From Rutidosis leptorrhynchoides (lineage: Eukaryota; Streptophyta; Magnoliopsida; Asterales; Asteraceae): a DNA stretch of 64,000 nucleotides. Shown here piece after piece: positions 9,458 through 20,769 of this stretch (the first letter of the stretch is position 1; the number at the start of each line of letters is the position of its first letter). Both the position numbers and the translations under genes were made by a program. The stretch is from the NCBI RefSeq assembly GCF_046630445.1, contig NC_092343.1, positions 138,315,501-138,379,500 of the forward strand, written 5' to 3'. The notes below the pieces were generated by a model. The model did no database searches, was not told the origin of the DNA, and saw nothing but the letters and a program-made list of their open reading frames with translations.

Positions 9458-10150
9458 ATGGCACCGACTACTCGACACACCGTGAATATGAATGAAGAGG
9501 AATTCCGTACTTTTCTAGCTTCAAACATAGCCGCAGTACAGGCTGCGCTACATACCAACAATAACCTTGGATCTAGCAGTACAGGAAATCGTGTAGGATG
9601 CACCTACAAAGAATTCACTGCCTGCAAACCTTTGGAATTTGATGGAACCGAAGGACCGATCGGATTGAAACGGTGGACCGAGAAGGTTGAATCGGTGTTT
9701 GCCATAAGTAAGTGTACTGAAGAGGACAAAGTGAAGTACGCTACGCATACCTTCACAGGTTCTGCGTTAACATGGTGGAATACCTATCTAGAGCAAGTGG
9801 GACAAGATGATGCGTACGCACTACCGTGGTCAGCATTCAAGCACTTGATGAACGAGAAGTACCGTCCCAGAACCGAGGTCAATAAGCTCAAGACAGAACT
9901 TAGAGGGTTACGAACCCAAGGATTTGATATTACCACGTACGAAAGACGATTCACAGAATTGTGCCTATTGTGTCCGGGAGCATTCGAAGATGAGGAAGAG
10001 AAGATCGACGCGTTTGTGAAAGGATTACCGGAAAGAATCCAAGAAGATATAAGTTCACACGAGCCCGCCTCCATACAACAGGCATGTAGAATGGCTCACA
10101 AACTAGTGAACCAGATTGAAGAAAGAATTAAAGAACAGACTGCTGAATAG
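9458..10150 (+). CDS. gag: A: Gag, matrix/capsid part, ending at in-frame TAG
   Basis: I choose ATG 9458 (MAPTTRHTVN) rather than the upstream ATG at 9422 because gypsy Gag proteins often start MAPTT/MPPRR. The 230 residues contain the retrotransposon Gag capsid core: ALTWWNTYLEQVG, then FKHLMNEKYRP, then FTELCLLCPGAF and DAFVKGLPERIQEDI. Gag forms the virus-like particle in which reverse transcription occurs. It ends at TAG 10148-10150, yet the reading frame continues without shift into nucleocapsid and pol, so the stop splits what is normally one polyprotein. It could be a C-to-T change of a CAG codon or a programmed read-through stop. Confidence 0.92.
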   Translation: MAPTTRHTVNMNEEEFRTFLASNIAAVQAALHTNNNLGSSSTGNRVGCTYKEFTACKPLEFDGTEGPIGLKRWTEKVESVFAISKCTEEDKVKYATHTFTGSALTWWNTYLEQVGQDDAYALPWSAFKHLMNEKYRPRTEVNKLKTELRGLRTQGFDITTYERRFTELCLLCPGAFEDEEEKIDAFVKGLPERIQEDISSHEPASIQQACRMAHKLVNQIEERIKEQTAE

Positions 10151-13100
10151 GCCAATGTGAAGCAAGTCAAAAGAAAGTGGGAGGAAAATGGTGATAAGAA
10201 TCACCAATACAACAACAGCAATTACAACAATAATCGCAACAATTATCCCAACAATCGCAACATCAATCGCAACTACAACAAACGGCCCAACAACAACAAC
10301 AACAACAACTACAACAACAACAACAGCAACTACAACAATCATCCCAACAACAATAATAACCGCAACAACAACAACAATCAGAAGCAACTATGCCAAAGGT
10401 GTGAAAAGAATCACTCGGGGTTCTGCACCAAATTTTGCAACAAGTGTAAAAGAAATGGTCATAGCGCGGCGAAGTGTGAGGTCTACGGACCAGGGGTTAA
10501 TAGAACGAAAGGAACAAATGGTGTCGGAACGAGTAATGGCGGAGCAAGTAGTGTCGGAGCAAGTTATGCCAATGTAGTTTGTTATAAATGTGGAAAACCA
10601 GGCCACATTATTAGAAATTGCCCGAACCAGGAGAACACGAATGGACAAGGCCGTGGAAGAGTTTTCAATATTAATGCGGTAGAGGCACAGGAAGACCCGG
10701 AGCTTGTTACGGGTACGTTTCTTATTGACAATAAATCTGCTTACGTTTTATTTGATTCGGGTGCGGATAGAAGCTATATGAGTAGAGATTTTTGTGCTAA
10801 ATTAAGTTGTCCATTGACGCCTTTGGATAGTAAATTTTTACTCGAATTAGCAAATGGTAAATTAATTTCAGCAGATAATATATGTCGGAATCGAGAAATT
10901 AAACTGGTTAGCGAAACATTTAAGATTGATTTGATACCAGTAGAGTTAGGGAGTTTTGATGTGATAATCGGTATGGACTGGTTGAAAGAAGTGAAAGCGG
11001 AGATCGTTTGTTACAAAAATGCAATTCGCATTATACGAGAAAAAGGAAAACCCTTAATGGTGTACGGAGAAAAGGGCAACACGAAGCTACATCTTATTAG
11101 TAATTTGAAGGCACAAAAACTAATAAGAAAAGGTTGCTATGCTGTTCTAGCACACGTCGAGAAAGTACAAACTGAAGAAAAGAGCATCAATGATGTTCCC
11201 ATTGCAAAAGAATTTCCCGATGTATTTCCGAAAGAATTACCGGGATTACCCCCACATCGATCCGTTGAATTTCAAATAGATCTTGTACCAGGAGCTGCAC
11301 CAATAGCTCGTGCTCCTTACAGACTCGCACCCAGCGAGATGAAAGAACTGCAAAGCCAATTACAAGAACTTTTAGAGCGTGGTTTCATTCGACCAAGCAC
11401 ATCACCGTGGGGAGCTCCTGTTTTGTTTGTCAAGAAGAAAGATGGTACATTCAGGTTGTGTATCGACTACCGAGAGTTGAACAAACTTACCATCAAGAAC
11501 CGCTACCCACTACCGAGAATCGACGACTTATTTGATCAACTACAAGGCTCGTCTGTTTATTCAAAGATTGACTTACGTTCCGGGTATCATCAAATGCGGG
11601 TGAAAGAAGATGATATTCCAAAGACTGCTTTCAGAACACGTTACGGTCATTACGAGTTTATGGTCATGCCGTTTGGTTTAACTAATGCACCAGCTGTGTT
11701 CATGGACCTTATGAACCGAGTGTGTGGACCATACCTTGACAAGTTTGTCATTGTTTTCATTGATGACATACTTATTTACTCAAAGAATGACCAAGAACAC
11801 GGTGAACATTTGAGAAAGGTGTTAGAAGTATTGAGGAAGGAAGAATTGTACGCTAAGTTTTCAAAGTGTGCATTTTGGTTGGAAGAAGTTCAATTCCTCG
11901 GTCACATAGTGAACAAAGAAGGTATTAAGGTGGATCCGGCAAAGATAGAAACTGTTGAAAAGTGGGAAACCCCGAAAACTCCGAAACACATACGCCAGTT
12001 TTTAGGACTAGCTGGTTACTACAGAAGGTTCATCCAAGACTTTTCCAGAATAGCAAAACCCTTGACTGCATTAACACATAAAGGGAAGAAATTTGAATGG
12101 AATGATGAACAAGAGAAAGCGTTTCAGTTATTGAAGAAAAAGCTAACTACGGCACCTATATTGTCATTGCCTGAAGGGAATGATGATTTTGTGATTTATT
12201 GTGACGCATCAAAGCAAGGTCTCGGTTGTGTATTAATGCAACGAATGAAGGTGATTGCTTATGCGTCTAGACAATTGAAGATTCACGAACAAAATTATAC
12301 GACGCATGATTTGGAATTAGGCGCGGTTGTTTTTGCATTAAAGACTTGGAGGCACTACTTATATTGGGTCAAAAGTATTATATATACTGACCACAAAAGT
12401 CTTCAACACATATTTAATCAGAAACAACTGAATATGAGGCAGCGTAGGTGGATTGAATTATTGAATGATTACGATTTTGAGATTCGTTACCACCCGGGGA
12501 AGGCAAATGTGGTAGCCGATGCCTTGAGCAGGAAGGATAGAGAACCCATTCGAGTAAAATCTATGAATATAATGATTCATAATAACATTACTACTCAAAT
12601 AAAGGAGGCGCAACAAGGAGTTTTAAAAGAGGGAAATTTAAAGGATGAAATACCCAAAGGATCGGAGAAGCATCTTAATATTCGGGAAGACGGAACCCGG
12701 TATAGGGCTGAAAGGATTTGGGTACCAAAATTTGGAGATATGAGAGAAATGGTACTTAGAGAAGCTCATAAAACCAGATACTCAATACATCCTGGAACGG
12801 GGAAGATGTACAAGGATCTCAAGAAACATTTTTGGTGGCCGGGTATGAAAGCCGATGTTGCTAAATACGTAGGAGAATGTTTGACGTGTTCTAAGGTCAA
12901 AGCTGAGCATCAGAAACCATCAGGTCTACTTCAACAACCCGAAATCCCGGAATGGAAATGGGAAAACATTACCATGGATTTCATCACTAAATTGCCAAGG
13001 ACTGCAAGTGGTTTTGATACTATTTGGGTAATAGTTGATCGTCTCACCAAATCAGCACACTTCCTACCAATAAGAGAAGATGACAAGATGGAGAAGTTAG

Positions 13101-14041
13101 CACGACTGTATTTGAAGGAAGTCGTCTCCAGACATGGAATACCAATCTCTATTATCTCTGATAGGGATGGCAGATTTATTTCAAGATTCTGGCAGACATT
13201 ACAGCAAGCATTAGGAACTCGTCTAGACATGAGTACTGCCTATCATCCACAAACTGATGGGCAGAGCGAAAGGACGATACAAACGCTTGAAGACATGCTA
13301 CGAGCATGTGTTATTGATTTCGGAAACAGTTGGGATCGACATCTACCGTTAGCAGAATTTTCCTACAACAACAGCTACCATTCAAGCATTGAGATGGCAC
13401 CGTTTGAAGCACTTTATGGTAGAAAGTGCAGGTCTCCAATTTGTTGGAGTGAGGTGGGGGATAGACAGATTACGGGTCCGGAGATTATACAAGAAACTAC
13501 CGAGAAGATCATCCAAATTCAACAACGGTTGAAAACCGCCCAACGTCGACAAAAGAGCTACGCTGACATTAAAAGAAAAGATATAGAATTTGAAATTGGA
13601 GAGATGGTCATGCTTAAAGTTTCACCTTGGAAAGGCGTTGTTCGATTTGGTAAACGAGGGAAATTAAATCCAAGGTATATTGGACCATTCAAGATTATTG
13701 ATCGTGTCGGACCAGTAGCTTACCGACTTGAGTTACCTCAACAACTCGCGGCTGTACATAACACTTTCCACGTCTCGAATTTGAAGAAATGTTTTGCTAA
13801 AGAAGATCTCACTATTCCGTTAGATGAAATCCAAATCAACGAAAAACTCCAATTCATCGAAGAACCCGTCGAAATAATGGATCGTGAGGTTAAAAGACTT
13901 AAGCAAAACAAGATACCAATTGTTAAGGTTCGATGGAATGCTCGTAGAGGACCCGAGTTCACCTGGGAGCGTGAAGATCAGATGAAGAAGAAATACCCGC
14001 ATCTATTTCCAGAAGATTCGTCAACACCTTCAACAGCTTAA
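10151..14041 (+). CDS. pol: A: nucleocapsid and Pol (PR-RT-RH-INT-chromodomain)
   Basis: In frame with gag after the TAG; no start codon is needed if the stop is read through. Counting from 10157: an Asn-rich linker (residues 14-75, AAC/CAA triplets), two CX2CX4HX4C zinc knuckles (C94-C107, C142-C155), and a protease with D200-S201-G202. RT has FIDD at nt 11756-11767, and RNase H has YCDAS at about 12200. Integrase has a zinc-binding HH-CC region (about 12770-12900) and DDE residues in TMDF (about 12975), SDRDG (about 13160) and QSERT (about 13265). The chromodomain ([16 protein letters not shown]) ends the protein. All active-site residues are present. The chromodomain and order place it in the chromoviruses, Tekay-like. 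Confidence 0.96.
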   Translation, partial: ANVKQVKRKWEENGDKNHQYNNSNYNNNRNNYPNNRNINRNYNKRPNNNNNNNYNNNNSNYNNHPNNNNNRNNNNNQKQLCQRCEKNHSGFCTKFCNKCKRNGHSAAKCEVYGPGVNRTKGTNGVGTSNGGASSVGASYANVVCYKCGKPGHIIRNCPNQENTNGQGRGRVFNINAVEAQEDPELVTGTFLIDNKSAYVLFDSGADRSYMSRDFCAKLSCPLTPLDSKFLLELANGKLISADNICRNREIKLVSETFKIDLIPVELGSFDVIIGMDWLKEVKAEIVCYKNAIRIIREKGKPLMVYGEKGNTKLHLISNLKAQKLIRKGCYAVLAHVEKVQTEEKSINDVPIAKEFPDVFPKELPGLPPHRSVEFQIDLVPGAAPIARAPYRLAPSEMKELQSQLQELLERGFIRPSTSPWGAPVLFVKKKDGTFRLCIDYRELNKLTIKNRYPLPRIDDLFDQLQGSSVYSKIDLRSGYHQMRVKEDDIPKTAFRTRYGHYEFMVMPFGLTNAPAVFMDLMNRVCGPYLDKFVIVFIDDILIYSKNDQEHGEHLRKVLEVLRKEELYAKFSKCAFWLEEVQFLGHIVNKEGIKVDPAKIETVEKWETPKTPKHIRQFLGLAGYYRRFIQDFSRIAKPLTALTHKGKKFEWNDEQEKAFQLLKKKLTTAPILSLPEGNDDFVIYCDASKQGLGCVLMQRMKVIAYASRQLKIHEQNYTTHDLELGAVVFALKTWRHYLYWVKSIIYTDHKSLQHIFNQKQLNMRQRRWIELLNDYDFEIRYHPGKANVVADALSRKDREPIRVKSMNIMIHNNITTQIKEAQQGVLKEGNLKDEIPKGSEKHLNIREDGTRYRAERIWVPKFGDMREMVLREAHKTRYSIHPGTGKMYKDLKKHFWWPGMKADVAKYVGECLTCSKVKAEHQKPSGLLQQPEIPEWKWENITMDFITKLPRTASGFDTIWVIVDRLTKSAHFLPIREDDKMEKLARLYLKEVVSRHGIPISIISDRDGRFISRFWQTLQQALGTRLDMSTAYHPQTDGQSERTIQTLEDMLRACVIDFGNSWDRHLPLAEFSYNNSYHSSIEMAPFEALYGRKCRSPICWSEVGDRQITGPEIIQETTEKIIQIQQRLKTAQRRQKSYADIKRKDIEFEIGEMVMLKVSPWKGVVRFGKRGKLNPRYIGPFKIIDRVGPVAYRLELPQQLAAVHNTFHVSNLKKCFAKEDLTIPLDEIQINEKLQFIEEPVEIMDREVKRLKQNKIPIVKVRWNARRGPEFTWEREDQMKKKYPHLFPEDSSTPSTA
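10200..10385 (+). repeat. A: imperfect CAA/AAC triplet tract in the Gag linker
   Basis: Runs of aac/caa triplets encode the Asn-rich linker before the first zinc knuckle. Slippage here would add or remove whole codons. The antisense ORF 10103-10387 (poly-Val) is an artefact of this tract. Confidence 0.8.
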
Positions 14042-14076
14042 AATTTCGGGACGAAATTTATTTAACGGGTAGGTAC
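14041..14076 (+). promoter_or_regulatory. A: pre-LTR hairpin and putative plus-strand priming motif
   Basis: AAATTTCGGGACGAAATTT (14041-14059) overlaps the pol stop codon by one base. It is followed by TTAACGGGTAGGTAC (14062-14076), which abuts the 3' LTR. The 19-base palindrome is identical in A2, C and D. Confidence 0.62.
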
Positions 14077-17000
14077 TGTAGTGACCCGAACTTTTCCATG
14101 TTTATATATATTAATTGAGATTGATGTTTACATGATTAAATGTTTCCAACATGTTAAGCAATCAAACTTGTTAAGACTTGATTAATTGAAATAGGTTTCA
14201 TATAGACAATTGACCACCCAAGTTGACCGGTGATTCACGAACGTTAAAACTTGTAAAAAACTATATGATGACATATATATGGTTATATATATAGTTAACA
14301 TGATATTATGATAAGTAAACATATCATTAATTATATTAACAATGAACTACATATGTAAAAACAAGACTACTAACTTAATGATTTTGAAACGAGACATATA
14401 TGTAACGTTTATCGTTGTAACGACATTTAATGTATATATATCATATTAAGAGATATTCGTACATCATAATATCATGATAATATAATAATTTAAAATCTCT
14501 TTTGTTATTATAAACATTGGGTTAACAACATTTAACAAGATCGTTAACCTAAAGGTTTCAAAACAACACTTACATATAACGACTAACGATGACTTAACGA
14601 CTCAGTTAAAATGTATATACATGTAGTGTTTTAATATGTATTTATACACTTTTGAAAGACTTCAATACACTTATCAAAATACTTCTACTTAACCAAAATG
14701 CTTACAATTACATTCTCGTTCAGTTTCATCAACAATTCTACTCGTATGCACCCGTATTCGTACTCGTACAATACACAGCTTTTAGATGTATGTACTATTG
14801 GTATATACACTCCAATGATCAGCTCTTAGAAGCCCATGTGAGTCACCTAACACATGTGGGAACCATCATTTGGCAACTAGCATGAAATATCTCATAAGAT
14901 TACAAAAATATGAGTAATCATTCATGACTTATTTACATGAAAACAAAATTACATATCCTTTATATCTAATCCATACACCAATGACCAAAAACACCTACAA
15001 ACACTTTCATTCTTCAATTTTCTTCATCTAATTGAACTCTCTCAAGTTCTATCTTCAAGTTCTAAGTGTTCTTCATAAATTCCAAAAGTTCTAGTTTCAT
15101 AAAATCAAGAATACTTTCAAGTTTGCTAGCTCACTTCCAATCTTGTAAGGTGATCATCCAACCTCAAGAAATCTTTGTTTCTTACAGTAGGTTATCATTC
15201 TAATACAAGGTAATAATCATATTCAAACTTTGGTTCAATTTCTATAACTATAACAATCTTATTTCAAGTGATGATCTTACTTGAACTTGTTTTCGTGTCA
15301 TGATTTTGCTTCAAGAACTTTGAGCCATCAAAGGATCCATTGAAGCTAGATCCATTTTTCTCTTTTCCAGTAGGTTCATCCAAGGAACTTAAGGTAGTAA
15401 TGATGTTCATAACATCATTCGATTCATACATATAAAGCTATCTTATTCGAAGGTTTAAACTTGTAATCACTAGAACATAGTTTAGTTAATTCTAAACTTG
15501 TTCGCAAAAAAAAGTTAATCCTTCTAACTTGACTTTTAAAATCAACTAAACACATGTTCTATATCTATATGATATGCTAACTTAATGATTTAAAACCTGG
15601 AAACACGAAAAACACCGTAAAACCGGATTTACGCCGTCGTAGTAACACCGCGGGCTGTTTTGGGTTAGTTAATTAAAAACTATGATAAACTTTGATTTAA
15701 AAGTTGTTATTCTGAGAAAATGATTTTTATTATGAACATGAAACTATATCCAAAAATTATGGTTAAACTCAAAGTGGAAGTATGTTTTCTAAAATGGTCA
15801 TCTAGACGTCGTTCTTTCGACTGAAATGACTACCTTTACAAAAACGACTTGTAACTTATTTTTCAGACTAGAAACCTATACTTTTTTTGTTTAGATTCAT
15901 AAAATAGAGTTCAATATGAAACCATAGCAATTTGATTCACTCAAAACGGATTTAAAATGAAGAAGTTATGGGTAAAACAAGATTGGATAATTTTTCTCAT
16001 TTTAGCTACGTGAAAATTGGTAACAAATCTATTCCAACCATAACTTAATCAACTTGTATTATATATTATGTAATCTTGAGATACCATAGACACGTATACA
16101 ATGTTTCGACCTATCATGTCGACACATCTATATATATTTCGGAACAACCATAGACACTCTATATGTGAATGTTGGAGTTAGCTATACAGGGTTGAGGTTG
16201 ATTCCAAAATATATATAGTTTGAGTTGTGATCAATACTGAGATACGTATACACTGGGTCGTGGATTGATTCAAGATAATATTTATCGATTTATTTCTGTA
16301 CATCTAACTGTGGACAACTAGTTGTAGGTTACTAACGAGGACAGCTGACTTAATAAACTTAAAACATCAAAATATATTAAAAGTGTTGTAAATATATTTT
16401 GAACATACTTTGATATATATGTATATATTGTTATAGGTTCGTGAATCAACCAGTGGCCAAGTCTTACTTCCCGACGAAGTAAAAATCTGTGAAAGTGAGT
16501 TATAGTCCCACTTTTAAAATCTAATATTTTTGGGATGAGAATACATGCAGGTTTTATAAATGATTTACAAAATAGACACAAGTACGTGAAACTACATTCT
16601 ATGGTTGAATTATCGAAATCGAATATGCCCCTTTTTATTAAGTCTGGTAATCTAAGAATTAGGGAACAGACACCCTAATTGACGCGAATCCTAAAGATAG
16701 ATCTATTGGGCCTAACAAACCCCATCCAAAGTACCGGATGCTTTAGTACTTCGAAATTTATATCATATCCGAAGGGTGTCCCGGAATGATGGGGATATTC
16801 TTATATATGCATCTTGTTATTGTCGGTTACCAGGTGTTCACCATATGAATGATTTTTATCTCTATGTATGGGATATGTATTGAAATATGAAATCTTGTGG
16901 TCTACTGTTACGATTTGATATATATAGGTTAAACCTATAACTCACCAACATTTTTGTTGACGTTTTAAGCATGTTTATTCTCAGGTGATTATTAAGAGCT

Positions 17001-17327
17001 TCCGCTGTCGCATACTTAAATAAGGACAAGATTTGGAGTCCATGCTTGTATGATATTGTGTAAAAACTGCATTCAAGAAACTTATTTTGTTGTAACATAT
17101 TTGTATTGTAAACCATTATGTAATGGTCGTGTGTAAACAGGATATTTTAGATTATCATTATTTGATAATCTACGTAAAGCTTTTTAAACCTTTATTGATG
17201 AAATAAAGGTTATGGTTTGTTTAAAAATGAATGCAGTCTTTGAAAAACGTCTCATATAGAGGTCAAAACCTCGCAACGAAATCAATTAATATGGAACGTT
17301 TTTAATCAATAAGAACGGGACATTTCA
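14077..17327 (+). mobile_element. A: 3' LTR
   Basis: Same length as the 5' LTR and nearly identical. The differences I noticed are single-base changes near 14281, 14694, 14982, 15022, 15865 and 16340. It ends CATTTCA at 17327, followed by TSD TTATG. Confidence 0.96.
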
Positions 17328-17332
17328 TTATG
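17328..17332. repeat. Right target-site duplication of A (TTATG)
   Basis: Repeats 4216-4220. After it the C LTR resumes with GATCACCATAACC, matching about 25062 in the other C LTR. Confidence 0.96.
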
Positions 17333-18120
17333 ATCACCATAACCACCAACCCTTTTTCCCCTATATGTTTTCATTTAAATAGCCATTCCCGTCATCATCT
17401 TCACCAATGACTACCATAATAAAACAACCCAAAAACCCTAAAACCTATGATTGATATTACCAATCGAAAACCCAATTTTTTACTGCGAATACAACAAACC
17501 CATTTAAACCATTGATACCATCACAGCCGCTACAATGATATTTCTAAAGCTCGACTTTTATTGTTTCTCTTTCGTAACCCAGACCAATCTCGCAGGTTTT
17601 TCTATTCCTATTAACTCCTTAATTGTTTTCTTTCGAACTACTGCTGCATTCTCCTGTTTTTTGTTTATGGCTCCAACCAAAACCACACTTTAGTGATGAT
17701 AAACAACGAATAAAATAATGATGAAGATGATGAGTTTGTAGGGGAGAAAGAAGGACACGTTGATGATGAGTAATCAACGATTTACTCAAATTGTTTTCCT
17801 CTTGGTGGCTGACAAGTTTAACTAACGAAACCCTTTATTTATTTTAAGCTGTTACTCGGCTTTTGATTAAACAACCAACGACGTCCCACTAGTTGATATT
17901 TTGGGCTTTGTATTGGGCTTCTACGTTTCTGTTTGTTGTGAAGTGATCCATATTTTTCTTCGATTGGGCAGAGCAAATGAGGACAAAGGAATGGGTAGAG
18001 TAATTGGGTCGTGATCCATCATTTAATTATTAGGATTATGATGTTAAGTAATAAAGAAGAGGATGGTCGATTGGTGGTTAAATAAGTTCATTCCGGGAAT
18101 TAAAACAGAAATTAATAAGT

Positions 18121-18184
18121 AGGGCAGTTGTTGGACGTGTCTGTGGGAAAGGAGAGGTCGCGGGTTAGAGTCCCGTCGCGGGCA
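18121..18184 (+). other. C: tRNA-like segment with degenerate Pol III B box (5' LTR copy)
   Basis: AGGGCAGTTGTTGGACG followed by GGTCGCGGGTT and GTCCCGTCGCGGGCA resembles the D-arm and T-arm/acceptor side of a tRNA gene. The B box here reads GGTTAGAGTCC; the copy at 25851-25914 has the consensus GGTTCGAGTCC. No matching 5' acceptor strand is present, so it is not a functional tRNA. Confidence 0.5.
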
Positions 18185-18217
18185 GATTATTTTTTTAGCC
18201 TATTTTGAGGTAGTTAC

Positions 18218-18321
<104 letters not shown>

Positions 18322-19717
18322 ATGGATATTATTATTTTAGATATTATAGTTATTATCATTATTATTATCATTCTTATTATTAAAAAGTATTAAAAATATC
18401 ATTTTTAATAAGATTGCCTTTATTATTAAAACTATCATTAGTATTATCATTTTTATCATTATAAGTATTATCATTTTTATTATCATAATTATTATAACAA
18501 ATAAATATTTTGAACATAAAGGTATACTTATTGCATATACTATATTAACACTACATATTTTTTTTTAAAAATATTACTATCTATAATTTTATATATAATT
18601 AATTTACGTATGGTATAAATATATATTTTAACATAATCATATATATATATATAAATATTAATTTTGATACATTAAGTATATATAAAAATTATAATAAATG
18701 ATATTTATATATACATATTCTAATTAAAATACTTTAATAAGAATTGGATATATATAAATATTAAATATGATTATAATATTTGTTTACTATTATTATATGT
18801 GTTAATATTACTTGATAAATAATTGATATAGGTTCGTGAATCCGAGGTCAACCCTGCATTGTTCAATATCGTCACATGTATTTTTACTACAAAATACAGT
18901 ATAGTGAGTTTCATTACTCCCTTTTTAAATGCTTTTGCAATATATATTTTTGGGATTGAGAATACATGCGCTTTTATAAATGTTTTAAGAAATAGACACA
19001 AATAATCGAAACTACAATATATGGTTGAATGATTGAAGCCGAATATGCCCCTTTTAGCTTGGTAGCCTAAGAATTAGGGAACAGACCCCCTAATTGACGC
19101 GAATCCTAAAGGTAGATCTACGGGAACTAACAACCCCCATTCTGGAATTTGGAATGCTTTAGTACTTCGATTTTATCATGTCCGATGGGTGTCCCGGAAT
19201 GATGGGGATATTCTATATGCATCTTGTTAATGTCGGTTACCAGGTGTTCAATCCATATGAATGATTATTTTTATCTCTATGCATGGGACGTATGTTTATG
19301 AGAAATGGAAATATGAAATCTTGTGGTCTATTAAAAATTATGAAATGATTATTTTTGATAAACTAATGAACTCACCAACCTTTTGGTTGACACTTGAAAG
19401 CATGTTTATTCTCAGGTATGAAAGAAACTTTCCGCTGTGCATTTGCTCATTTTAGAGATATTACTTGGAGTCATTCATGACATATTTCAAAAGACGTTGC
19501 ATTCGAGTCGTTGAGTTCATCAAGATTATTATTAAGTCAATTATAGTTGGATGTATTATGAAATGGTATTCATATCGTCAACTTTCGATGTAATGAAAGT
19601 TTGTCTTTTTAAAACAAATGCAATGTTTGTAAAATGTATCATATAGAGGTCAAGTACCTCGCGATGTAACCAAATGTAATGTATTTGTCCAGATGGATTA
19701 GGACGGGTCCCTTCAGT

Positions 19718-19729
19718 TGGTATCAGAGC
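19718..19729 (+). promoter_or_regulatory. C: primer binding site (initiator Met tRNA)
   Basis: TGGTATCAGAGC two bases after the 5' LTR, a perfect match to the usual initiator Met tRNA primer site. Confidence 0.93.
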
Positions 19730-20100
19730 GATGGTCTTAGCGAACCAGGTCTTGCATTAGTGTGTCTAACTGATAGTTGTTTAGATGCATTAGTGAGTCT
19801 GGACTTCGACCGTGTCTGCATGTCAAAAGTTTTGCTTATCATTTCATGTCGAAGATTACTTGCTTATCATCCTTAAAGTCTAGACACGTCTTACTGCCTC
19901 TATTGTATAGACAGTGTATAGATAAATTCATATCTTAGCGTATCTATTATTGTTACCTTTACCTGACAGTTTCCGTAGATTCCTCCGTAACTTATGGGAT
20001 TTTAGTATTATATATGCATATGTAAATTATGTATTGCAGGGTACTAATCTACATCCTATAATCTATTTCTTATCGAAAATCCTTCATCTGACCGTACAAG
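19730..20100 (+). promoter_or_regulatory. C: conserved leader
   Basis: Carries the repeated GCATTAGTG..GTCT motif and GACTTCGACCGTGT, like A, D and E. The second half (about 19880-20000: TCTAGACACGTCTTACTG, TATCTTAGCGTATCT) is shared with E and D but not with A. No gene in the 371 bases. Confidence 0.55.
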
Positions 20101-20769
20101 ATGAATCCCTCAACTAGTTCGAGTCCCTCAGATTTCGATAGCTATGCCGATAGTTATTCCGACAGCTATTCCGACATGGATATTCACCTAAGCTCCGAAA
20201 GCGGTGTCACTAGAATGAATCCATCAATCAGCCATCCCCAATTCATCTGATGGGTTCGTAGTCGACTTAATCAATGGAGACGCGAAGAAGGCGATCCTTT
20301 TCACCAACCGAATTTACCTCTTGGCGATGAACCTGAAGCACTTATCAGCGAACCAGTCCAAAACACCATTTTCTCCCTCATTCCCCGGATATCTCGCCAT
20401 GATTATATACTATCTCAAATTCTGAATCTTATTCATCCGCTCGTTCCAACCGCCAATCATCTCGGAGTAATAGAAGAAGTCAACGAGCTTCGCGCCCGAG
20501 TTGTATCCTTGGAAAATATGGCGCAAAATTTATCAGCTTCAGCAACATCACCGTCATCAACAGTAGCATCAGTAACAGCACCAGTACCATCAACAACAAT
20601 ACCTCAACATTTCGATATGTACCTCGAGTATAATCATCGTTCTACATGGCATTCTATATCATTTATCTTCGTTCGACATGGCGATTATGTAATCTCTAAT
20701 GTTTTAGAGATTATATATTCTTGTTCTAACGGTAAATCAAATGAGTTTAATATTATATTGACTCATTAA
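20101..20769 (+). pseudogene. C: small ORF of the non-autonomous family, one stop
   Basis: ATG at 20101 opens a Ser/Asp/Tyr-rich N-terminus (SSPSDFDSYADSYSD), then the shared core. An in-frame TGA near 20248 interrupts it just before WVRSRLNQW; the frame then stays open to 20769 with EEGDPFH, GDEPEAL, TIFSL and SRHDYILSQI, then the coiled-coil segment EEVNELRARVVSLENM, matching the intact D and E proteins. The stop lies where about 13 bases appear inverted relative to D. C has no pol, so this is its only coding relic. Function unknown; I cannot link it to a named Gag domain. Confidence 0.7.

Larger units (their letters stand above)
4221..17327 (+). mobile_element. A: complete Ty3/gypsy (Tekay-type chromovirus) retrotransposon with two extra ORFs
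   Basis: A 13,107-bp element with two LTRs of exactly 3,251 bp, a 5-bp TSD, a primer site against initiator Met tRNA, and gag-pol in the gypsy order protease, RT, RNase H, integrase, chromodomain. By eye I found about six mismatches between the LTRs, i.e. roughly 0.2%, so insertion was recent. Unusually, two sense ORFs (7681-8295 and 8433-9116) lie between the primer site and gag. The only visible lesion in gag-pol is one in-frame TAG. It sits inside the 5' LTR of C. Confidence 0.96.

Noticed and set aside
10103..10387. Poly-valine/isoleucine antisense ORF resembling a membrane protein
   Set aside because: It is the complement of the CAA/AAC triplet tract in Gag.
18121..18184. Functional tRNA gene
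   Set aside because: No 5' acceptor strand pairs with the GCGGGCA end, and the B box is mutated in this copy.
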